Of a stretch of DNA of 17,061 nt, positions 1 to 6,922 are shown piece by piece (positions within the stretch are counted from its first letter, which is position 1; each line of letters starts with the position of its first letter). A program made the translations under genes and the position numbers. The notes beneath the pieces are model-generated. The model saw only the letters and a list, made by a program, of their open reading frames with translations, had not been told where the DNA came from and searched no databases. The DNA comes from an uncultured Lachnospiraceae bacterium (GTDB lineage: Bacteria; Bacillota; Clostridia; Lachnospirales; Lachnospiraceae): the NCBI GenBank assembly GCA_947174985.1, contig CAMWLB010000027.1, positions 1 to 17,061 on the forward strand, in the 5' to 3' direction.

Positions 1-75
1 CCCCCCTTTTTTTTTTAAACCCCAAACCCGCCATCCGCTATTGGCGTTTGGGTGGGGGGGCGGCATTGGGTTAAA
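1..75. other. Suspicious low-complexity window end (possible contig-edge artefact)
   Basis: The window opens with six C followed by ten T, and a run of seven G sits at about 54-60. Between them is an imperfect inverted repeat (CCAAACCCGCCA against TGGCGTTTGG). Read in the frame of the acyltransferase, this stretch gives a Pro-, Trp- and Lys-rich tail instead of the expected final membrane helix and stop. Homopolymer runs joined to a hairpin at the very end of a sequence suggest the ragged end of a draft contig. A real low-complexity intergenic region after a frameshift is the alternative. Confidence 0.5.
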
Positions 76-1092
76 GAGACAGGACAAAACCACTGTGCAG
101 ACTGTCAGAAGCGGAATGGACAATAGCGGCGTACACAGAGACGTCTTAAAGCCAATGCTTTCAAACAGGATAATTGCCAGCGGATGTAAGAGGTAAATAC
201 CAAAAACGGTGCCTGCCAGAAAACCAAGCGTTTTTCCTGTTTTTTCGGAATGAGCCGCTTTTTTGTCAATGGACTGCCCCGCCACAAAAATCGCGGCTGC
301 AGTGAAAAAGGTGGTTGCAGCAAGGGGCGTATTCATATGGAAGGAAAGCTGCCCCGTGGCACGGGCGTCAAGAACCCCCAAAACACATGCTAAAAGAAAG
401 CTGAGTCCGCCCGCTATATAGAGAGCGATGCGCTTCTTTTCTGTTATTTCCTCCCGCCAGTTGTGCAGATAATGTCCCAATACAAAATATCCGAGATACC
501 CGCCAAACAGATAAAAATCATTGGAGGCAAAAAAATCCACCAGCAGATACTTGAACTTAAATTCATAGTGGAGCAGCGTCGGCACGAAAAGCGCCGTAAT
601 AAAAAACACACATAAAAAGTACTGACATATCTTCTTTTCCGCAAATCCTTTTTTCAAAAAAGGAACCGCCATATAGAGTATGGCAATCATGGGCAGAAAC
701 CAAAGATGGTAATATCCCCTCTGTTGAATCAACGCCAGAACCAAATCATTCTTGATATTGGAAAGTGTAAAAGCTTCCCCTTTTTCCAGCATGGTAACGA
801 CCTGATAAAATGCTTTCCAGATATAGTATAGGACAAAGAAATGCAGCGTCTTGTGCAAAAGCAGCGTCTTTAAATCCGTCTCCCGCTCCTGCCGCAAAGC
901 AAGTGCGCCGCTTATCATAACAAAAAGCGCCACACCGGAAAAGGCAAGACAGTTGAAGGCATTGGTAACTGCAAACGCAGCACCATCCATAGGCAGGCTT
1001 TCAATCTGCTGTGCCGAAATATGCACCATAACCACTAAAATACCCGCTATGACGCGAACCAAATCAAGATATGCAATCCGTTCTTTTTGCAA
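1..1092 (-). CDS. Acyltransferase family 3 membrane protein, C-terminus cut by window edge
   Basis: This is an integral membrane O-acyltransferase of the acyltransferase-3 (OatA/WecH-like) family, which moves acyl groups onto cell-surface sugars or similar acceptors; the acceptor here is unknown. The frame is open from a TTG at 1092 to the window edge with no stop (364 codons). The start is set by GGAGGGG six bases upstream of the TTG. The N-terminus reads RIAYLDLVRVIAGILVVMVH, the family signature with the conserved Arg and His (His24). A second family-like motif, YYHLWFLPMI, follows near residue 130. About ten hydrophobic segments are visible. The start lies 29 nt inside the end of the ACT-domain gene upstream, so the two are probably translationally coupled. 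The last ~25 codons (below about position 75) turn Pro/Gly/Lys-rich and do not look like a family C-terminus. The family call is firm; the substrate is not. Confidence 0.85.
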   Translation of the reverse strand, partial: MQKERIAYLDLVRVIAGILVVMVHISAQQIESLPMDGAAFAVTNAFNCLAFSGVALFVMISGALALRQERETDLKTLLLHKTLHFFVLYYIWKAFYQVVTMLEKGEAFTLSNIKNDLVLALIQQRGYYHLWFLPMIAILYMAVPFLKKGFAEKKICQYFLCVFFITALFVPTLLHYEFKFKYLLVDFFASNDFYLFGGYLGYFVLGHYLHNWREEITEKKRIALYIAGGLSFLLACVLGVLDARATGQLSFHMNTPLAATTFFTAAAIFVAGQSIDKKAAHSEKTGKTLGFLAGTVFGIYLLHPLAIILFESIGFKTSLCTPLLSIPLLTVCTVVLSCLFNPMPPPHPNANSGWRVWGLKKKGG

Positions 1093-1546
1093 AATAATCC
1101 CCTCCGTCCATAATCTCCGCAATAATCTTTCCTGCCTGCTCTGCCTCCTTTGTCGCAACACAGACCATAAAACGGTCGCGGCATTGCAGATACCGCTGCA
1201 TTTTAATCTCAATCCCCTGCATAATAAGGCTGCTCGTCACCATGCCTATCCCCCGGCTGCTTATCCCTTCTCCCACCATGCAGAGCAGCGCCATATCTCT
1301 TTCTATGAAAGTATTCATCTTACTCATGGTCTGCCTCAGCAAGACAAGAAAACCGCTTAATTTCCCGTATTCCGATTCCCTTATGACAATCGCAAGCCAA
1401 TCTATATTAATCGCAATACATTCGCACGGAATCCGGCACTCCTCCAGCAGTTCAAATATCCTGCAGACACTTTTTTTATCCTTCGCCAGTTTTTCCCTCT
1501 CGATGGTAATTCGAAATACCGCCATCTCCCGAATTTTGTTTTTCAT
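1064..1546 (-). CDS. Stand-alone ACT-domain protein, aspartokinase C-terminal-like
   Basis: The 160-residue protein consists of two ACT-like units and nothing else. The first spans about residues 9-75 (AVFRITIE...). The second spans about 85-150, beginning DMALLCMVGEGISSRGIGM, which matches the glycine-rich loop of the second ACT domain of aspartate kinases. No amino-acid kinase domain is present, so it cannot phosphorylate aspartate by itself. ACT domains bind amino acids and control enzymes, so an amino-acid-sensing role is likely but unproven. I chose the ATG at 1546 because GGAG sits six bases upstream; a TTG at 1558 in the same frame lacks a ribosome binding site. It ends 29 nt inside the acyltransferase gene. 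No clear promoter separates it from nrdD, so it may depend on read-through of the nrdD terminator. A decayed aspartokinase is the alternative. Confidence 0.75.
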   Translation of the reverse strand: MKNKIREMAVFRITIEREKLAKDKKSVCRIFELLEECRIPCECIAINIDWLAIVIRESEYGKLSGFLVLLRQTMSKMNTFIERDMALLCMVGEGISSRGIGMVTSSLIMQGIEIKMQRYLQCRDRFMVCVATKEAEQAGKIIAEIMDGGDYFAKRTDCIS

Positions 1547-1575
1547 CCGCCACTCCAACGCGCCTGACTATTTTT

Positions 1576-1617
1576 TGAAAAAAGGCAAAAACCGATAACT
1601 TTGACCGGTTTTTGCCT
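1576..1617 (-). terminator. Rho-independent terminator of nrdD
   Basis: A perfect 12-bp stem (AGGCAAAAACCG at 1583-1594 with its complement at 1606-1617) has an 11-nt loop. On the minus strand it is followed directly by seven T (GCCTTTTTTTC). It lies about 34 bases past the nrdD stop codon and before the ACT gene, so it should end the nrdD transcript. Confidence 0.85.
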
Positions 1618-1650
1618 GATAGAAGTTTTTGCAAAATGGAATCTTCCGTA

Positions 1651-4035
1651 TTAAACAGTCACCATGCTCTCTGCATACTTCTTTATATTAGAAACATTTA
1701 CATATTTTTTGTGACTGTCACCGTTTACCACAACCAGCGTCGGCGCCTGCATCACGCCGTAGCGCTGTGCCAGCTCCATATTTTCTTCCGCATCGATAAG
1801 CACGTAGCTTTCACCGCGCAGATATTCCTTCGCCGCCTTGCAGTTGGGGCAGGTTTTGGTCGTAAAAAGATACTTGACATTTTCGGGCGTCCTAACGGAA
1901 ACCTCCACATCTTCAGCATAATTGGAAAGCGTTACGATTGCACCCATGGGACGCTTCAACATGGAATTTGCAATGTCATATTCCGTCCTGTTCGCATATT
2001 CTTGCAGCTTGCCGTCGTTCCAGTTCTGCACGGGTCTGTAATAGCCTGTGATACGGCTGTAGATTTCCGTGCGCTGTCCACAGTGAGGACACTCCTTTAC
2101 CTCTCCCACCAGATAGCCGTGCTCCCTGCAGATGGAGTAGGTCGGTGAAAGTGTATAATACGGCAGCTTGTAGTTTTCCGCAATGGTTCTTACCAGATTT
2201 GCCGCAGCCTTCCAGTCGGGCAGTTTTTCCCCGAGGAAAGCATGGAACACGGTTCCCGAAGTATATAATGTCTGCAACTCGTCCTGAATATCCAGAGCAT
2301 CAAAAATATCAGTGGTAAAATCTACCGGCAGATGGGAAGAATTGGTATAGTAAGGGGTATCTCCCAGCTTGCCCGCCGTCTTGATTGCCGGCCAGCGCTT
2401 CTTGTCGTGCTTGGCAAGACGGTAAGTCGTGCTCTCCGCAGGCGTCGCCTCCAGATTGTACAAATCACCATACTGCTCCTGATAGTCAGAGAGCCTGCTG
2501 CGCATATGGTTCAAAACCTCTTTGGTAAATTCCTGCGTCCGCTTATCCGTCATATCGGCTCTCAGCCAGTTGGCATTTAGCCCAACCTCATTCATACCGA
2601 TAAGTCCGATGGTGGAAAAATGGTTTTCAAAGCTGCCGAGATAACGCTTGGTGTAGGGGTAGAGTCCCTCGTCCAGCAGCTTTGTGATAACGCCCCTCTT
2701 TATCTTGAGGGAACGCGCTGCCACGTCCATCATATGGTTCAGCCTTGCATAAAACTCATCCTTGCTGGAGGAAAGATAAGCAATCCTCGGCATGTTAATC
2801 GTCACAACGCCAACGCTTCCCGTGCTCTCGCCCGAGCCGAAGAAGCCGCCCGTTTTCTTTCTGAGTTCACGCAAATCCAGACGCAGACGGCAGCACATGC
2901 TCCTCACGTCGGAGGGCTGCATGTCCGAATTGATATAATTGGAAAAATACGGTGTGCCGTACTTTGCAGTCATTTCAAATAAAAGCCTGTTATTTTCATT
3001 GTCGGACCAGTCAAAATCCCTTGTGATAGAATATGTAGGAATGGGATACTGGAAACCGCGTCCGTTGGAATCCCCTTCAATCATGGTTTCGATAAACGCC
3101 TTGTTTACCATGTCCATCTCTTTTTTGCAGTCCTTGTATCTGAAATCCATCTCCTGTCCGCCCACGATAGCGGGAAGCTCCGCCAAATCATCCGGCACGG
3201 TCCAGTCTAACGTAATATTGGAAAAAGGCGCCTGCGTACCCCAGCGGCTCGGCGTATTGACGCCGTAGATAAACGCCTCTATGCACTTCTTTACTTCCGC
3301 ATAGCTTAAATTATCCGCCTTCACAAAGGGTGCAAGATAGGTATCAAAGGAAGAAAAAGCCTGTGCGCCCGCCCATTCGTTCTGCATGATTCCCAGGAAA
3401 TTTACCATCTGGTTGCAGAGTACGGACAGATGCTTTGCAGGTGCGGAGGTGATTTTTCCAGTGATACCGCCCAGTCCCTCTTTGATAAGCTGCTTCAAAG
3501 ACCAGCCTGCACAGTAGCCCGTCAGCATGGACAAATCATGGATATGAATATCAGCATTGCGGTGTGCATCGGCAATTTCCTGATCATAAATTTCGGAGAG
3601 CCAGTAGTTGGCGGTAACCGCGCCCGAATTGCTTAAGATAAGACCTCCCACCGAATAGGTAACTGTGGAATTTTCCTTAACACGCCAGTCCTCAACCTTA
3701 ACATAGCTGTTGACAACGTCTTTATAATCCAGGATGGTGGACTTCATGGTACGCATTTTTTCGCGCTGTTTGCGGTACAGGATGTAAGCCTTCGCCACTT
3801 CCTCATAACCTGCCTGTCCCAGCACGCGCTCTACACTGTCCTGAATGTCCTCCACATGTATGGCATTGTCCTTTACCTTACTCTGAAAATCCGCCGAAAC
3901 CCGAAGCGCCAGCAAGTCCACGATATCATTGCTGTACTGCATCTGCGTGGCATTGAACGCTTTCATAATAGCGTCGTTAATCTTGGTCAGTGTAAAGTCT
4001 ACCTTTTCTCCATCTCTTTTAATTACCTGAAACAC
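1651..4035 (-). CDS. nrdD: Anaerobic (class III) ribonucleoside-triphosphate reductase with C-terminal glutaredoxin-like domain
   Basis: NrdD reduces ribonucleotides to deoxyribonucleotides without oxygen, using a glycyl radical made by the radical-SAM enzyme NrdG. In order, the 794 residues show: an ATP-cone (about 1-90) for allosteric control; the catalytic ten-stranded barrel with Cys175 and Cys381/Cys382 as thiyl-radical and partner cysteine candidates; Glu483 in MNE; a zinc-site region with Cys636, His639, Cys649 and Cys652; and the glycyl radical motif RITGYYRPVQNW with Gly664. After a short linker comes an extra domain (about 718-794) reading YLFTTKTCPNC, with a CPNC redox pair (729-732) and the Ala-Pro cis-proline signature at 764-765, as in glutaredoxin/NrdH. 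The start is GTG at 4035, seven bases after GGGAGG. No nrdG flanks it. The NrdD call is certain; that the redoxin domain is the electron donor is inference. Confidence 0.97.
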   Translation of the reverse strand: MFQVIKRDGEKVDFTLTKINDAIMKAFNATQMQYSNDIVDLLALRVSADFQSKVKDNAIHVEDIQDSVERVLGQAGYEEVAKAYILYRKQREKMRTMKSTILDYKDVVNSYVKVEDWRVKENSTVTYSVGGLILSNSGAVTANYWLSEIYDQEIADAHRNADIHIHDLSMLTGYCAGWSLKQLIKEGLGGITGKITSAPAKHLSVLCNQMVNFLGIMQNEWAGAQAFSSFDTYLAPFVKADNLSYAEVKKCIEAFIYGVNTPSRWGTQAPFSNITLDWTVPDDLAELPAIVGGQEMDFRYKDCKKEMDMVNKAFIETMIEGDSNGRGFQYPIPTYSITRDFDWSDNENNRLLFEMTAKYGTPYFSNYINSDMQPSDVRSMCCRLRLDLRELRKKTGGFFGSGESTGSVGVVTINMPRIAYLSSSKDEFYARLNHMMDVAARSLKIKRGVITKLLDEGLYPYTKRYLGSFENHFSTIGLIGMNEVGLNANWLRADMTDKRTQEFTKEVLNHMRSRLSDYQEQYGDLYNLEATPAESTTYRLAKHDKKRWPAIKTAGKLGDTPYYTNSSHLPVDFTTDIFDALDIQDELQTLYTSGTVFHAFLGEKLPDWKAAANLVRTIAENYKLPYYTLSPTYSICREHGYLVGEVKECPHCGQRTEIYSRITGYYRPVQNWNDGKLQEYANRTEYDIANSMLKRPMGAIVTLSNYAEDVEVSVRTPENVKYLFTTKTCPNCKAAKEYLRGESYVLIDAEENMELAQRYGVMQAPTLVVVNGDSHKKYVNVSNIKKYAESMVTV

Positions 4036-4066
4036 CTAACTTCCTCCCTTTCAACGCGATAGTACT

Positions 4067-4095
4067 AGTGTATCATCTATCAAAGGGAAAGTCAA
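4067..4095 (-). promoter_or_regulatory. Promoter of nrdD
   Basis: On the minus strand, TTGACT (4090-4095) and TACACT (4067-4072) are separated by exactly 17 bases, a good sigma-A promoter. It would start the message about 25 bases before the GTG start codon. It falls in the only gap between helD and nrdD, so nrdD is its own transcription unit. A second TTGACA at 4117-4122 lacks a good -10 box. Confidence 0.8.
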
Positions 4096-4101
4096 CGTAA
4101 A

Positions 4102-4117
4102 ATACCATATCTTGTGT
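4102..4117 (-). promoter_or_regulatory. Candidate NrdR box upstream of nrdD
   Basis: The minus strand reads ACACAAGATATGGTAT. I count 13 of 16 positions agreeing with the published NrdR-box consensus (acaCwAtATaTwGtgt). NrdR is the ATP-cone repressor of ribonucleotide reductase genes, and the site lies just upstream of the nrdD -35 box. NrdR boxes usually come in pairs. A weaker partner, ACACTAGTACTATCGC at 4056-4071, overlaps the -10 box, but the 46-bp centre spacing is not the usual one. Confidence 0.5.
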
Positions 4118-4127
4118 GTCAAACTTT

Positions 4128-6140
4128 TCACATACGCAAAATATGCAGTTCATGCAATGCCCGCGTGGCGGCAACATACAGCAGTTTCGCGGTTTTCGGG
4201 TCCTGTACCGCTGCTTCTTCGGGTGGATTCCACAAAATCACCACGTCAAATTCCAGCCCCTTTGTCATGCGCACGGGAAGGATATCCACTCCCTCCAGCC
4301 ACTTCCCTATCCAGTCCGCCTCTGCATCGTCGCGGCATATGACCGCGATGCTGCCATACCCTTCTTTTCTCGCGGCTTCCACAATGCCCTGCGCACGCTT
4401 ATACAGCGACTCCTCATCCGCTTCCCTGTGCATCTGCACAGGTATACCGTGACGGATAACGGGCTCAATCCTGTAACGTCCAAAAGAAGCCTTCTCCAGA
4501 ATTTTACCTGCATACTCCGAGATTTCGATGGTATTGCGGTAGCTCTTCCGTAAAAGCCGGAAATTGTCCCGCTCTCCCGTCAGCACCCATTTCTTCATAT
4601 CCTCCCAGTCATTCATGCCCGTCTCATAATTGATATTCTGGGATACATCACCCATAATGGTAAAATAGCATGCGGGCAGCACCTTCCGCAGCACATAGTA
4701 GAGCGTAACGCCAAAATCCTGCGCCTCGTCAATAAAAATCTGCCCGAACTCCTCGTCCTCCTTTTTTTGCTTTACACGGTAATAAATCAGAACCATTGCT
4801 GCTACATCATAAATGTCATATTCGCCTGCAGCCGCTTTTTTTGCGTGAAACGCCAAGTCAACTGCCTGCGGAAATTCCCTCTCATAATCTGTGAGAAATT
4901 CCTGATATAAGGTGTAGACGCTTTTTTCCACCGCCTGATTCTTATAGTAGTTTTTGTATTCCCTGCATTTTCTTGTAAAATAATCCTTCTCGCCCTCCGG
5001 GGTTAAAAATTTCAACCTTGTCCTCACCCGCTCGTCCAGCGTCGCGAGCAGCCTGTAGATACTATACTCCGGATTTTCCTCTCTGAGACGCTCGATGCTG
5101 CTCTTGCTGAGAACCATGCCCAGTTCTTTGTCCGTAAGCTCCTTTGCCGCAACCTTTTCCTCCCGCAGCCGCAGCAGCCAAAGCTCCAGCCGCAGCATAA
5201 AGTCCATGCGGCTCCGCACCGCAGCGTCCGGCAGCGGCTCCACCAACTTTTGCTTTTTTGTCCACTCCTTTTTCAGAAGATGGGTGAGCATTGCGTCCAT
5301 GCGCTTCTGTTTCACATCATGCACGTCCAACTCCGGCAGACCACTCGTGATATAGGAAAGCAGCAAATCATTGCCGCCGATGATGCAGAATTCATTGGAA
5401 GTAAAGCGCTCCTTGTAATTATATAGAATATAGGAAATGCGGTGCATTGCCACGGTGGTCTTGCCGCTTCCCGCCACCCCCTGCACCAGAATATTTTTAA
5501 AGGGGGACTCCCTGATGATTTCATTCTGCTCCTTCTGTATGGTGGCGATAATATCCCCAAGCACCGCGTCCTTGTTTTTGGAAAGATACTGTACCAAAAG
5601 TGCATCGTTTGCCGCGACATCGCTGTCGTAATACCCCTTCAGTACGCCCTTGTCCACATCATAGGTTCTCTTTAAGTGCAGGCAAATGGATATCTCTGGG
5701 CTTTCCAGTCCGTTTCCAGAAGCCTTCTCCGGCAGGCTGTAGCTCCCATCCCCGATTTCGTTCTCATAATAGACGCTGGAAATCGGCGCGCGCCAGTCCG
5801 CCACCACAACGTCCGTCTTGTTGCGGAAGATACCGTTCTTTCCTATATAAACCTTTTCTTCCCTGTCCATCTCCTTGTCCAGATAATCAATTCTGCCAAA
5901 GTAGGGATTTTCATAAGCCGCACGGTTTTTCCGAAGCTGGTTGGCAGCATGCTCTTCCAGACTTGCGCTGGTCATCATCTGGTTGTAAAGCTCCACATCG
6001 CCGCCCTGCATTGCCTTAAAGAGTTCTTGCGTCTTTTTATGTCTTTCTTCAAATTCTGCCTCGTACTTTTCGGTATTCTCTAAAATCAGCTCCCGGCACT
6101 CGTCAAAATGCCGCTGTTCTTCCTGCCGTTCTCTATCCAT
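4128..6140 (-). CDS. helD: HelD-like superfamily 1 helicase / RNA polymerase recycling factor
   Basis: HelD proteins are UvrD-related ATPases that bind RNA polymerase and pull stalled or hibernating enzyme off nucleic acids. The 670 residues begin with a charged helical N-terminal arm (about 1-75). Next comes the HelD hallmark around 80-125, including YFGRIDYLD, YIGK and DWRAPISSVYY. The ATPase follows with Walker A GVAGSGKT (221-228), Walker B DEAQD (471-475), motif III GDVSQNI (497-503), RKSYRNT (531-537), TKGLEFDVVI (626-635) and LYVAATRA (654-661). B. subtilis HelD is about 100 residues longer, so this is a compact form. The ATG at 6140 is set by a near-perfect AAGGAGGT five bases upstream. 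A long structured non-coding region precedes it. I am confident of the family; the polymerase-recycling role is taken from characterised homologues. Confidence 0.92.
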   Translation of the reverse strand: MDRERQEEQRHFDECRELILENTEKYEAEFEERHKKTQELFKAMQGGDVELYNQMMTSASLEEHAANQLRKNRAAYENPYFGRIDYLDKEMDREEKVYIGKNGIFRNKTDVVVADWRAPISSVYYENEIGDGSYSLPEKASGNGLESPEISICLHLKRTYDVDKGVLKGYYDSDVAANDALLVQYLSKNKDAVLGDIIATIQKEQNEIIRESPFKNILVQGVAGSGKTTVAMHRISYILYNYKERFTSNEFCIIGGNDLLLSYITSGLPELDVHDVKQKRMDAMLTHLLKKEWTKKQKLVEPLPDAAVRSRMDFMLRLELWLLRLREEKVAAKELTDKELGMVLSKSSIERLREENPEYSIYRLLATLDERVRTRLKFLTPEGEKDYFTRKCREYKNYYKNQAVEKSVYTLYQEFLTDYEREFPQAVDLAFHAKKAAAGEYDIYDVAAMVLIYYRVKQKKEDEEFGQIFIDEAQDFGVTLYYVLRKVLPACYFTIMGDVSQNINYETGMNDWEDMKKWVLTGERDNFRLLRKSYRNTIEISEYAGKILEKASFGRYRIEPVIRHGIPVQMHREADEESLYKRAQGIVEAARKEGYGSIAVICRDDAEADWIGKWLEGVDILPVRMTKGLEFDVVILWNPPEEAAVQDPKTAKLLYVAATRALHELHILRM

Positions 6141-6205
6141 CGATGACCTCCTTGTGGTTTTAGGTGTGTGTCAGTTCCATGTGGTGCGCCTTTTCGTATG
6201 TTGTC

Positions 6206-6374
6206 CTAGTCACGCCCTTGTGTCAGAGGATTCCCAAGTAGCCGCGCTCTCGCTCGACAAGAAACGTAGTGGACGCTAGGCTCGAAAGAACCTCGCAAGT
6301 CATGCTTGCATGACTTTGCGCCACCGTTTCTTAACGGGCTCCTTGGGAATCCTCTGACACAAGGGCTGGCTACG
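6206..6374. repeat. Nested palindromic element (MITE-like or structured RNA) upstream of helD
   Basis: A perfect 25-bp inverted repeat (6214-6238 and 6342-6366) continues inward through one mismatch into four more pairs (to 6243 and 6337). It continues outward with gaps to about 6206 and 6374. Inside is a hairpin CGCAAGTCATG / CATGACTTTGCG with one bulge. On the plus strand there is also a short stem AGGCTC-GAAA-GAACCT closing a GNRA-type GAAA loop, and further pairing between GAAACG and CGTTTC. No transposase gene and no clear target-site duplication are seen. It could be a miniature inverted-repeat element, a dispersed palindromic repeat, or part of the helD leader RNA. Confidence 0.75.
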
Positions 6375-6440
6375 GCAGCGCGGAGCGTTTGCACCAACGC
6401 AAATATATTATTTTTACGCCAGTTACACCTCTTATGCCAC

Positions 6441-6496
6441 TTACATCAAAGCGCTGCTTTGGTGTAACGCGTTTTGCGGCGTGCCTCGCCGCAAAA
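6441..6496. other. Two adjacent strong hairpins in the helD upstream region
   Basis: The first hairpin is a 12-bp stem (TTACATCAAAGC at 6441-6452 with GCTTTGGTGTAA at 6456-6467, one G-T wobble) with a 3-nt loop. The second is a perfect 10-bp stem (TTTTGCGGCG at 6472-6481 with CGCCGCAAAA at 6487-6496) with a 5-nt loop. Extra copies of TTACACC at 6423-6429 and 6504-6510 can each compete for GGTGTAA at 6461-6467, so mutually exclusive folds are possible. No T-run follows on either strand, so these are not ordinary terminators. Confidence 0.6.
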
Positions 6497-6571
6497 CTCT
6501 CCTTTACACCTATAAAATTACTTCATGGAACTTGAACTGATAAGAGTATACAGAAAAAAATAAAATATTAC

Positions 6572-6610
6572 TAGACTTTTATTTTAGAGTGTGATATAGT
6601 GTATATACAA
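6572..6610. promoter_or_regulatory. AT-rich stretch with weak promoter candidates on both strands
   Basis: On the plus strand, TAGACT (6572-6577) and TATAGT (6595-6600) are 17 bases apart. On the minus strand, TTGTAT (6605-6610) and TAAAAT (6581-6586) are 18 bases apart; this one could serve helD with a leader of about 430 nt. AT-rich DNA produces such matches by chance, so neither is firm. Confidence 0.3.
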
Positions 6611-6612
6611 GT

Positions 6613-6651
6613 TGTGCCTAAAATTCTATTCTGAATTTCAGGCACATTTTT
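6613..6651 (+). terminator. Terminator-like hairpin with T-run on the plus strand
   Basis: A 14-bp stem (6613-6626 with 6633-6646, one mismatch) with a 6-nt loop is followed on the plus strand by five T (6647-6651). On the minus strand, the coding strand here, no T-run follows. It lies about 60 bases past the end of the DUF3791/DUF3990 cassette. It may still stop that transcript weakly, but its polarity fits a rightward transcript from the non-coding region. Confidence 0.5.
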
Positions 6652-6706
6652 GACATAATTTCGTTATGGCAAAAAGCGATTCCCTATGGTCGGCAATGCA
6701 CTATTT

Positions 6707-6922
6707 TTAGCCATTCTGCTCCACATATTCTTCCTGCAGGTCCTCCGCAAGATATGCATCGCTCATGCAGTGCATGTCCGATACGCCGTTTTTTACAAGT
6801 TGGTACAAATTAGAATGATAGAAGAACGTGAGTGCATCGCTTAAGGTGATGTCTGCCTGCTTTGCGAACAGACTCACCACACGGGCATATTTCATCTGTA
6901 GCAGCGTCGCATTTGCGTTCAT
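6707..6922 (-). CDS. Small DUF3791-like protein, last gene of the DUF3990 cassette
   Basis: This 71-residue soluble protein has no known function. Its pattern (LQMKYARVVSLFAKQADITL, then SDALTFFYHSNLYQLV, GVSDMHCMSDAYLAEDL) resembles small helical proteins that commonly accompany DUF3990 in Firmicutes and are often labelled DUF3791. It has no signal peptide or membrane segment. The ATG at 6922 overlaps the DUF3990 stop codon as ATGA, and AGGAG lies nine bases upstream, so translation is coupled. The tight overlap suggests a fixed ratio with the DUF3990 protein, perhaps as a binding partner or antidote; that is inference. The family assignment is from remembered pattern and could be a sister family. 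Confidence 0.75.
   Translation of the reverse strand: MNANATLLQMKYARVVSLFAKQADITLSDALTFFYHSNLYQLVKNGVSDMHCMSDAYLAEDLQEEYVEQNG

Noticed and set aside
105..644. Two short minus-strand frames (72 and 66 codons)
   Set aside because: They are alternative frames inside the acyltransferase gene, which is open across this whole region in the frame starting at 1092.
851..1598. Two plus-strand open frames of 169 and 118 codons
   Set aside because: They lie opposite the acyltransferase and ACT-domain genes, have no ribosome binding site, and their translations show no domain pattern.
1612..3268. Plus-strand frames of up to 178 codons within nrdD
   Set aside because: They mirror the coding bias of nrdD on the other strand and have no start signals.
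4112..6083. Plus-strand frames of up to 145 codons within helD
   Set aside because: They are shadows of a clearly conserved helicase gene.
6206..6397. A 63-codon minus-strand frame across the palindromic element
   Set aside because: It reads through both arms of an inverted repeat and has no ribosome binding site or recognisable protein pattern.
6171..6540. TCAGTTCCATG at 6171-6181 and a near-complement around 6524-6540, as ends of a larger mobile element
   Set aside because: The match is only about 10 bases and is broken by a six-base insertion; chance similarity is as likely.
6141..6706. tRNA, T-box or known riboswitch in the helD upstream gap
   Set aside because: I found no cloverleaf with a CCA-proximal acceptor stem, no T-box sequence and no recognised aptamer core.
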